In this document: positions 7,122-13,516 of the stretch, piece by piece | Layout: each line of letters opens with the position of its first letter | How positions within the stretch are numbered: the first letter of the stretch is position 1 | NCBI RefSeq assembly: GCF_000818015.1 | Contig: NZ_CP007511.1 | Span: 3,234,501-3,298,500 of the forward strand | DNA: 64,000 nucleotides | Reading direction: 5' to 3' | Source of the DNA: Stutzerimonas balearica DSM 6083 | Lineage (GTDB): Bacteria; Pseudomonadota; Gammaproteobacteria; Pseudomonadales; Pseudomonadaceae | Notes under the pieces: generated by a model | Seen by the model: only the letters and a program-made list of their open reading frames with translations | Database searches by the model: none | Told to the model about the DNA's origin: nothing | Program-made: the position numbers and the translations under genes

Positions 7122-8030
7122 TTGGATTTCAGATTGCTGCGTTACTTCGTCGCAGTTGCGGAAGAACTGCATCTGGCCCGTGCAGCCGAGCGTCTGGGCA
7201 TCGAGCAGTCGCCTGTGTCGCGTGCGATGCGCGACCTGGAAAGCCAGCTTGGCGTGCAGTTGTTCGACCGCAGCACACGCCTGACGCGGCTGACCTGGGC
7301 CGGCCAGGTGTTCCTCGGCGAATGCCGGCGCGTGATGGCCACCGTGGAGCAGGCAGTCAAGAGCGCCAAGGCGGCGGCACAGGGCTACCAGGGCCATCTG
7401 CGCATCGCCATCTGCGACAGCCTGGCGCAGCCCCGCATCGCCACCCTGCTGGCACGCAGCCGTGAGGAGGAGCCCGAGCTGGAGATTCGCGTCTTCGAGC
7501 TGCCGTTCGCGCAGCAGCTCAAGATGCTGCACGACGATCTGCTGGACATCGGCTTTGCGTTGTCAAACGCGGTGCATGATGGCCTCGTCGCCGAGCCGGT
7601 GTGGACCGACCCGCTGTCGGTGATCGTGCCCGCACGCCATCCCTTGCTGGCACACGTGCAGGTGCCGCTGCCCGAAGCCTTGAAGTTTCCGCTGGTTCTG
7701 TGCCACCCCGAGGCGGGCTCCGGTTGCCGCCACCAGATTCAGGCGGTGCTGCAGGACACGAACATGCCGCTCAAGCTGGTGGACGAAGTGACCAGCCTGG
7801 GCGTGATGCTGACCCTGGTCGGCGCCGGCTACGGCATCGGCTTCGCCATCGCCTCGCAGGTGCAGACGCTACAGCGCCCGGACATCTCCATTCGTCCCCT
7901 GGCCGGCATCCCACCGATGCTCTCCACCTACCTGCTGCGCCGCCGGGGCGAACCCTCGGAGCCCATGAGGCGATTCATCGAGCGGGTGAAAGACGGGGCC
8001 GCGCCGGTCGATGATGAGCCGGTCCTTTGA
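7122..8030 (+). CDS. LysR-family transcriptional regulator at the ICE edge
   Basis: A 302-residue LTTR that looks paralogous to the LysR protein at 5301-6212 (MDFRLLRYFVAVAEELHLAR versus MNLRHLRCFIAVAEELHFGR; both continue EQSP-S-R--R-LE--LGV). The helix-turn-helix is at 1-60 and the effector domain follows. I chose the TTG at 7122: AGGAGG at 7111-7116 lies 5 bases upstream, and translation then begins MDFRLL like other family members. A GTG at 7116 overlaps the SD itself. This is the last gene before the attachment site and reads outwards. Its target is unknown; by position it could also be the TciR-like activator or a regulator of the decayed exbD region. Confidence 0.85.
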   Translation: MDFRLLRYFVAVAEELHLARAAERLGIEQSPVSRAMRDLESQLGVQLFDRSTRLTRLTWAGQVFLGECRRVMATVEQAVKSAKAAAQGYQGHLRIAICDSLAQPRIATLLARSREEEPELEIRVFELPFAQQLKMLHDDLLDIGFALSNAVHDGLVAEPVWTDPLSVIVPARHPLLAHVQVPLPEALKFPLVLCHPEAGSGCRHQIQAVLQDTNMPLKLVDEVTSLGVMLTLVGAGYGIGFAIASQVQTLQRPDISIRPLAGIPPMLSTYLLRRRGEPSEPMRRFIERVKDGAAPVDDEPVL

Positions 8031-8262
8031 GGACGCAGCTCGCCTGTCCGTTGCGGCCTGTGGCGTTATGTGCCGGTGGACAGATAGACTTCGGAATGAA
8101 ATCCGATGCTCTGGCTGTTGATAGATGTGCTTGGCTCGCTTTGGATCACCCGCAACGGCCTGCGTTGACCAGGCCGAAGACTTGAGTCCACAATCGAGTC
8201 CATTCCGTGACGCCTGGATCGGAAAAAACGTTCGTAATAAACGAGTTAGCGACCGGGTGCTG
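8031..8262. other. ICE terminal non-coding region next to attR
   Basis: 232 bp between the last ICE gene and the attachment site, with no gene. A short direct repeat GAGTCCA occurs at 8184-8190 and 8196-8202, 12 bp apart, about 60-80 bp inside the element. Tyrosine integrases often bind such arm-type repeats near the core site, but these are short and could be chance. Confidence 0.35.
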
Positions 8263-8280
8263 TTCCCTTCGCCCGCTCCA
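8263..8280 (+). other. attR: 18-bp 3' end of tRNA-Gly(CCC), right boundary of the ICE
   Basis: TTCCCTTCGCCCGCTCCA matches the 3' end (T-arm, acceptor stem, discriminator and encoded CCA) of bacterial tRNA-Gly with CCC anticodon. The bases upstream (GACCGGGTGCTG) do not continue the tRNA, so this is a duplicated 3' end and not a gene. ICEclc/PAGI-2-type elements integrate at the last 18 bp of tRNA-Gly genes. All ICE-type genes lie to the left and all core genes to the right, so this is the distal (attR) junction. The intact tRNA and the integrase should be at the other end. Confidence 0.85.
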
Positions 8281-8293
8281 GATACCGCACGTT

Positions 8294-8319
8294 AAAGCCC
8301 TGTTTTTACAGGGCTTTTT
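8294..8319 (+). terminator. Rho-independent terminator, ancestral tRNA-Gly terminator
   Basis: AAAGCCCTG / loop TTTTTA / CAGGGCTTT followed by T residues begins 14 bp after the tRNA CCA copy. It is placed as the natural terminator of the tRNA-Gly gene now split from its body by the ICE. Confidence 0.85.
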
Positions 8320-8493
8320 CGTTTGGTCCGAACGACTTTCGGCCCAGCCGTGACTACTCGCGAGCTGCCAGCCCTCCTGGCGGCCTCCGTCCTTTTCGGC
8401 GCTTGCGCGTCGACGGTTGCGCCAACGCATCGAACCGAACCGTACCTCACCGCGTCCCACTGAAAAGCCTATTGGCAGACCCGGAGGGTGAGC

Positions 8494-9306
8494 ATGCAGG
8501 TAACCAGAGGCGTCGTCTGGCTGGCGCGTAGCGGTTATGCGGCGCGTGGGCTGGTGTATGGCATCGTCGCTTTTTTCGCAGCTTTGGCGGCGCTTGGCGC
8601 GGCCCGCACAGTGGATACCAAGGGCGCCATCGAGGAGCTGCTGACGCAGCCGTTCGGTGCCGTGCTGCTTTGGCTGGTGGCTATCGGTCTGTTTGCGCAT
8701 GTCGCCTGGCGGCTGACACAAGGTCTTGGCGATACCGATCGACATGGCGACGATGCCAAGGGGCTGTTGATTCGTGGCGGATTGCTAGGCAGTGCCGTCG
8801 TCAATCTGCTGCTGGCGCTGTTCACGCTGGGATTGATCAGCGGCCTGGACAGCTTGTCTGGCGGCAGCGGTTCGGGGGGAAGCGCTGAGGCCGATGCGCT
8901 GCAGCGCTTTCTCGGCCTGCAGCATGCGCGCTGGCTGGTGTACCTGGCAGCGCTGATACCGCTCGGAGCCGGCATTGCTCATCTGGTCAAGGCCTGGCGG
9001 GCGAAGTTCGAGCGTTACTTTCAGTGCGACGAGCAGACCATGCGCGTGGTGCGGCCAATATCGCGCATCGGCCTGGCGGCACGCGGCTGCGTGCTGCTGA
9101 TCATTGCCGCGTTGCTGCTGACCGGCGGCAGCCGATACAGCCCGACCGATCCGCCCGGGGTCAAGCAAGCCCTCGAAACGCTACAGCAGTTGCCCGCCGG
9201 GGAAAGTCTGCTGTTGGCAATTGCAGCGGGGTTGTTCGCCTTCGCGCTGTACAGCGTCGCCGAAGCCTGCTGGCGGCGAATCGATCTGTCGGAGGTGCTC
9301 GACTGA
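8494..9306 (+). CDS. DUF1206 membrane protein
   Basis: A 270-residue integral membrane protein with about six membrane segments arranged as three repeats of a two-helix unit, each opening with an R-x-G-x-x-A-R-G-like stretch (SGYAARGLVYGIVAFFA; LLIRGGLLGSAVVNLLLALF; RIGLAARGCVLLIIAALLL). This is the DUF1206 pattern; its biochemical function is unknown. A Ser/Gly-rich loop (GGSGSGGS) follows the second unit. GGAGG at 8483-8487 lies 6 bases before the ATG at 8494; the GTG at 8488 is too close to the SD. It is the first chromosomal gene outside the ICE and is followed convergently by the TonB receptor gene. Confidence 0.85.
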   Translation: MQVTRGVVWLARSGYAARGLVYGIVAFFAALAALGAARTVDTKGAIEELLTQPFGAVLLWLVAIGLFAHVAWRLTQGLGDTDRHGDDAKGLLIRGGLLGSAVVNLLLALFTLGLISGLDSLSGGSGSGGSAEADALQRFLGLQHARWLVYLAALIPLGAGIAHLVKAWRAKFERYFQCDEQTMRVVRPISRIGLAARGCVLLIIAALLLTGGSRYSPTDPPGVKQALETLQQLPAGESLLLAIAAGLFAFALYSVAEACWRRIDLSEVLD

Positions 9307-9371
9307 AGGATTCGCCGCTGGAGCGCCGGGAGGCCAAGGCCAGCATTCGACCCTGGCCTGGCCCGATCGCC

Positions 9372-11393
9372 TCAGAACTCCAGCCGTACGCCGACCGTCA
9401 GGTTGCGCCCGGGTAGCAACACCTCATCCTTGATGAAGGAAGTGTGCTGGCGAGCCTTCTCGTCGAGCAGGTTGCTGCCTTTGAGATACAGCAGAAAATC
9501 CGCCTCGTTGAACGAGCCGTGGTAGCCAAGGCCGGCGCCCAGCATGTTGTAGCCACCGGTTTCGGTCTCATGGTCGGCCAAGCGGTCCTGACGCTGAACG
9601 CGGTAGAGCTCGAGCAGGCCATCGAGCGCAGGCGTGAGGCGTTGGTCGAGCCGCACACCGAGTCGATCGGCTGGCATCCTCGGCAGATCATCTCCTCCCT
9701 TGCGCAACTCGCCGCGCACGTGGTCGCCGAACAGGGTGAACGCAGTGGCGTCGCTGGCCTGGAAGCGCACCTCCCCTTCCGCACCGGTGAGCACGGCGTC
9801 CTGCTGGCGATACGCGATCTCGCGGTAGCCGCCGCCGATATCGTTGCCGGTGTCGGCGGCGTAGATGAAGTCGTTCACCTCGTTGCGGAACAGGCTCAGG
9901 CTGAAGGTCGTGCGGCCGGCGAACTTGCGCAGGGTGAGCTCGGCATTGTGCGAGGTTTCTTCCTTCAGCTCGACGTTGCCCAGTTCGACGGTACGGGTCG
10001 CCGCGTGAGGACCGTTGGCGTATAGCTCTTCGGCCGTCGGCAGGCGTTGCGAGCGCGACAGCGCAAAGCCCAGCGAATACTGCGGAGCAAAGGTCCAGAC
10101 CGCACCGGCGGACATCGAGGTGCCGCTGTGATCGGTATCCGGGCGGCCATCGGCATCGATGTCCTGCCATTCGTGGCGCAGGCCGAGCTCGTAGCGCCAG
10201 GCGCCGGCGGTGTATTCCTCGAGCAGGAACAATCCGTGGTTGCGGGTCAGGGTCTGCGGCACGTAGGCCTCTTCGCCGAGAGCTTCGAAGTCGCGCCGCA
10301 GGGTCTGCGCGCCGAGCACACCGCGCCAGCCGAACAGCGGCTGATGGGTCAGCTCCAGGCGCGCATCGGTGGCATCGTTGTTGAAGCGGGTGCCCACTTC
10401 GCCACCTTCGATCTCCTTGTGCTGATAGTCGCTGTGGCCGACACGCAGCCGCGCCAGTTCGAAGCCCGGCAACGGATCGCTCAGCTCGCCACGCAGATCC
10501 CAGCGCTTCTGGCGCATGTCGACATAAGGCACGCTGCCATGTTCGTCATGATCATGGTCGTCGTCATCGTCGTGATCATCATGGCCACCGCAGTGCCAGT
10601 CGCTGCCGTGGGTGTGGCAATCGGCGTGCTCGTGGGCCAACAGTCCGTAGCGGTTGTTCTGCTCACCGTAGGCGGCGCCGATGTAGCCGCGCTCGCCGAT
10701 GAAGCTGGCGCCCAGATTGAAGCTGTCGGTGTCGTTGTAGGAGCCTTCCTGCTTGTCTGGCGAACCGGGGATTTCATAAGGGTCGGCCTGGCGCTTGGTG
10801 CCCTCGGCGCGGACGGCGAAGTGGCCGCTGCCGGCAGTGATGCCGAACAGCCCGGCACCTTCGTTGGCGACGCTGTTGGTGCGCAGTTCCAGCTCGCCTT
10901 CGTAGCCCTTCTCCGGCACGTGGATGGGGATCTTCTTGTCGATCACGTTGACTACCCCGCCGATGGCGCCGCCACCGTAGAGCAGCGTCGCCGGGCCCTT
11001 GAGCACCTCGATGCGCTCGGCCAGTAGCGGCTCGCTGGTCACCGCGTGGTCGGGGCTGATGGTGGAAGCGTCGAGCAGCTCGACGCCATCGCTCAGCACC
11101 TTGACCCGTGCGCCATCCAGCCCGCGGATCACTGGTCGCGCCGCGCCGGCGCCGAAGCTGCTGGAGCGCACGCCCGGCAGATGATCGAGCGTCTCGCCCA
11201 ATGTCGCCTCGCGCCGCAGCACCAGTTCATCGCCCTCGACCACCTGAGCAGCGGTGGTCATTGCCTCGCGGGCACTGCCCAAAGCGCTCGCGCTGACGAC
11301 CACCGGCGGCAGCTCGACCGGCTCGCTAGCCTGTGCGCACGGAAATGCGACCAGCCCGAGGGCCAGTGCAAGCGGGTTCTTTTTCGGATGCAT
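9372..11393 (-). CDS. znuD: TonB-dependent zinc receptor, ZnuD-type (PA0781-like)
   Basis: A 673-residue outer-membrane receptor. A signal peptide (residues 1 to about 23, MHPKKNPLALALGLVAFPCA) is followed by a plug domain with TLGETLDHLPGV and IEVLKGPATLLYGGGAIGG, then a 22-strand-type barrel ending in a C-terminal Phe (GVRLEF). About residues 252-284 form a loop very rich in His and Asp (HADCHTHGSDWHCGGH, then HDDHDDDDDHDHDEHG), the mark of ZnuD-type zinc receptors. The start at 11393 has GGAGA upstream. Neighbour putA/putP and the divergent promoter match the PA0781 locus of P. aeruginosa. A Zur-like operator lies about 85 bp upstream. Zinc is the likely ligand; other metals are possible. 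Confidence 0.85.
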   Translation of the reverse strand: MHPKKNPLALALGLVAFPCAQASEPVELPPVVVSASALGSAREAMTTAAQVVEGDELVLRREATLGETLDHLPGVRSSSFGAGAARPVIRGLDGARVKVLSDGVELLDASTISPDHAVTSEPLLAERIEVLKGPATLLYGGGAIGGVVNVIDKKIPIHVPEKGYEGELELRTNSVANEGAGLFGITAGSGHFAVRAEGTKRQADPYEIPGSPDKQEGSYNDTDSFNLGASFIGERGYIGAAYGEQNNRYGLLAHEHADCHTHGSDWHCGGHDDHDDDDDHDHDEHGSVPYVDMRQKRWDLRGELSDPLPGFELARLRVGHSDYQHKEIEGGEVGTRFNNDATDARLELTHQPLFGWRGVLGAQTLRRDFEALGEEAYVPQTLTRNHGLFLLEEYTAGAWRYELGLRHEWQDIDADGRPDTDHSGTSMSAGAVWTFAPQYSLGFALSRSQRLPTAEELYANGPHAATRTVELGNVELKEETSHNAELTLRKFAGRTTFSLSLFRNEVNDFIYAADTGNDIGGGYREIAYRQQDAVLTGAEGEVRFQASDATAFTLFGDHVRGELRKGGDDLPRMPADRLGVRLDQRLTPALDGLLELYRVQRQDRLADHETETGGYNMLGAGLGYHGSFNEADFLLYLKGSNLLDEKARQHTSFIKDEVLLPGRNLTVGVRLEF

Positions 11394-11476
11394 GCGACTC
11401 TCCTGTCGTTTCGAAAACTGCGAGGCGACCAGCGCAACGAAGTGGGCGGTCGGCAAGAGGGCCGGAAATCTAACAT

Positions 11477-11489
11477 GTTATATCGTAAC
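11477..11489. promoter_or_regulatory. Candidate Zur operator between znuD and the DUF3203 gene
   Basis: GTTATATCGTAAC is an imperfect dyad (GTTAT / GTAAC around ATC) resembling the GTTATA-x-x-TAAC core bound by the zinc repressor Zur in pseudomonads. It lies in the shared divergent region, 84 bp upstream of znuD and 90 bp upstream of the DUF3203 start. Assignment is by eye. Confidence 0.55.
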
Positions 11490-11579
11490 GTTTAAGGCTT
11501 TTTTCCCCTGGATGGATCGCATTGCCCGCTCGGCAGGTCTGAATTGCAGAACCGTCGAGAACCCAGAGGAGGCATGGCC

Positions 11580-11804
11580 ATGGCAATCGAAATCGATACC
11601 ACGAGCGGCACTTGCGTCATCACGGTGGATGGCCAGCCGCACCGCGGGGCGATCATGGATGCGCGCATCACCACCGATCCGCAGGCGCGGATGTCCGAAC
11701 TGCACTTGGACGGGCATCGGGTGCATGTGCCCGAGGACGAGGCCGAACACCTGATCGCCGCCGGCGCGACCGATGATCGCTCCAACCTGATCGCCGACGA
11801 CTGA
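11580..11804 (+). CDS. DUF3203 small conserved protein
   Basis: A 74-residue acidic cytosolic protein, MAIEIDTTSGTCVITVDG..., matching the DUF3203 family of pseudomonads (function unknown). Of two in-frame ATGs, the one at 11580 has the ideal 7-base spacing from AGGAGG (11567-11572); the ATG at 11574 is only one base from it. The gene is divergent from the zinc receptor and shares its upstream region with the candidate Zur site, which suggests but does not prove zinc-responsive expression. It ends 10 bp before a strong hairpin that it shares with putP. Confidence 0.8.
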   Translation: MAIEIDTTSGTCVITVDGQPHRGAIMDARITTDPQARMSELHLDGHRVHVPEDEAEHLIAAGATDDRSNLIADD

Positions 11805-11814
11805 CGAAACGAAA

Positions 11815-11837
11815 AAAGCCCCGCCAAGCGGGGCTTT
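11815..11837. terminator. Bidirectional terminator between the DUF3203 gene and putP
   Basis: AAAGCCCCGC / loop CAA / GCGGGGCTTT, with A- and T-runs on the two sides, ends the DUF3203 transcript on one strand and putP on the other. Confidence 0.9.
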
Positions 11838-11855
11838 CTGTTGCGCGGCGGCGGA

Positions 11856-13340
11856 TCAGCCTGCGCGATAGTCGGCGTCGGCTTCTTCGAAGCGCTTGAT
11901 GATGCCCGGCGTCGGAGCCGGACCCATCTTGCTGAAGATGAAGATCGCGGCGCTGGCCAGGATGAAGCCTGGAATGATCTCGTAGAGGCCCAGGCCGATG
12001 AACTCCTTCCACACCACCACGGTGATCGCGCCGACCAGCATGCCGGCCAGCGCGCCGTTGCGGGTCATGCCCTTCCACAGCAGCGAAATCAGCACCACGG
12101 GACCGAAAGCGGCGCCGAAACCGGCCCATGCGTAGGACACCAGCCCCAGCACCTTGCTGTCGGGGTTCGACGCGATGCCGATGGCAACCAACGCGATCAG
12201 CAGCACCATGCCGCGGCCGACCCAGACCAGCTCACGCTGCGAGGCATGCTTGCGCAGCATGGCCTTGTAGAAATCCTGGGTCAGGGCGCTGGAGCTGACC
12301 AGCAGCTGCGCGCTCAGCGTACTCATTACCGCGGCGAGCACGCCCGAGAGGATCAGGCCGGCAATCCACGGGTTGAAGAGAATTTTCGTCAGCTCGAGGA
12401 ACACCCGCTCGCCGTTGGCGCTGACCGGGCCGGCCAGATCCGGATGGTCGGCGAAGTAGGCGATGCCAAAGAACCCCACCGCGACTGCGCCGGCGAGGGT
12501 CAGGATCATCCAGGTCATGCCAATGCGACGCGCATTCGGGATGGTCTTGACCGAGCCGGCCGCCATGAAGCGCACCAGGATGTGCGGCTGCCCGAAGTAG
12601 CCCAGGCCCCAGGCCAGCAGCGAGATGATCGCGACAAAGGACAGCCCGCGGAACATGTCGAAATTCGCTGGGTTCTGTGCCTCGATGGTCGCCATTACCG
12701 AGCCCATGTCACCGAGCGCAAGGATGACGAACAGCGGCGTGATCAGCAGCGCGAAGATCATGAGCGTCGCTTGCACGGTGTCGGTCCAGCTCACGGCGAG
12801 GAAGCCGCCGATGAACACATAGAGGATGGTCGCCGCGGCGCCCACCCAAAGCGCCGTGGAATACTCCAGGCCGAAGGTCGACTCGAACAACCGCGCCCCG
12901 GCGACGATGCCGGAAGCACAGTAGATGGTGAAGAACACCAGGATCACCAGCGCGGAGAAGATCCGCAGCATCCGGCTCTCGTCCTCGAAGCGGTGCGAGA
13001 AGTAGTCCGGCAGCGTCAGCGCATTGTGGTTGTGCTCGGTATGCACGCGCAGGCGACCGGCCACGAACAGCCAGTTCAGCCAGGCGCCGGCGATCAGGCC
13101 GATCGCGATCCAGCTCTCCGACAGCCCGGAGACGAAGATGGCGCCGGGCAGGCCCATCAGCAACCAGCCACTCATGTCCGAGGCGCCAGCCGACAGCGCG
13201 GTGACGAAGCTGCCGAGGCTGCGGCCGCCGAGAATGTAGTCGGAAAAGTTTTTGGTGGCGCGATAGGCGATGAAACCGATCAGGATCATCGCCGCGATAT
13301 AGACCACGAACGTGATCAGCGTAGGGGTTGTGACGCTCAT
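11856..13340 (-). CDS. putP: Sodium/proline symporter PutP
   Basis: A 494-residue sodium:solute symporter with about 13 membrane helices. Family landmarks are YILGGRSLGSFVTALSAGAS in the first helices, the ASDMSGWLLMGLPGA segment lining the substrate and Na+ site, and GYFGQPHILVRFMA. It imports proline with Na+ across the inner membrane to feed PutA, encoded 176 bp upstream on the same strand. The length is normal for PutP. The start ATG at 13340 follows a GAGGGAC ribosome site. As in P. aeruginosa (PA0783 next to PA0782) transporter and catabolic enzyme form one locus, probably under the AraC-type regulator at 16894-17643. Confidence 0.95.
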   Translation of the reverse strand: MSVTTPTLITFVVYIAAMILIGFIAYRATKNFSDYILGGRSLGSFVTALSAGASDMSGWLLMGLPGAIFVSGLSESWIAIGLIAGAWLNWLFVAGRLRVHTEHNHNALTLPDYFSHRFEDESRMLRIFSALVILVFFTIYCASGIVAGARLFESTFGLEYSTALWVGAAATILYVFIGGFLAVSWTDTVQATLMIFALLITPLFVILALGDMGSVMATIEAQNPANFDMFRGLSFVAIISLLAWGLGYFGQPHILVRFMAAGSVKTIPNARRIGMTWMILTLAGAVAVGFFGIAYFADHPDLAGPVSANGERVFLELTKILFNPWIAGLILSGVLAAVMSTLSAQLLVSSSALTQDFYKAMLRKHASQRELVWVGRGMVLLIALVAIGIASNPDSKVLGLVSYAWAGFGAAFGPVVLISLLWKGMTRNGALAGMLVGAITVVVWKEFIGLGLYEIIPGFILASAAIFIFSKMGPAPTPGIIKRFEEADADYRAG

Positions 13341-13482
13341 TTGTTGTCCCTCGTTAGTTGTTGTTCGATGAGACCGCGCTCATCTTGGCAGAGGGCGACG
13401 GCTAAGGCGCCATCACCGGCGGCAGACCAAAGCGGCCCGCCAATGGCGCAAGAGCGTGCGCCAAGTCATCTCGTTGTTGTCA

Positions 13483-13506
13483 GGCCGGCGGCAGCTGCCG
13501 CCGGCC
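13483..13506. repeat. 24-bp perfect palindrome between putA and putP
   Basis: GGCCGGCGGCAG followed at once by its exact complement. It lies 11 bp beyond the putA stop, 142 bp before putP. It could fold as a hairpin at the end of the putA message, but no T-run follows, so it is not a classical terminator; transcript processing or attenuation between putA and putP is possible. Confidence 0.6.
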
Positions 13507-13516
13507 GCTGTCGCCT

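Noticed and set aside
8263..8280. A full tRNA-Gly gene at the boundary
   Set aside because: Only the last 18 bases are present; no anticodon arm, D arm or 5' acceptor strand occurs upstream.
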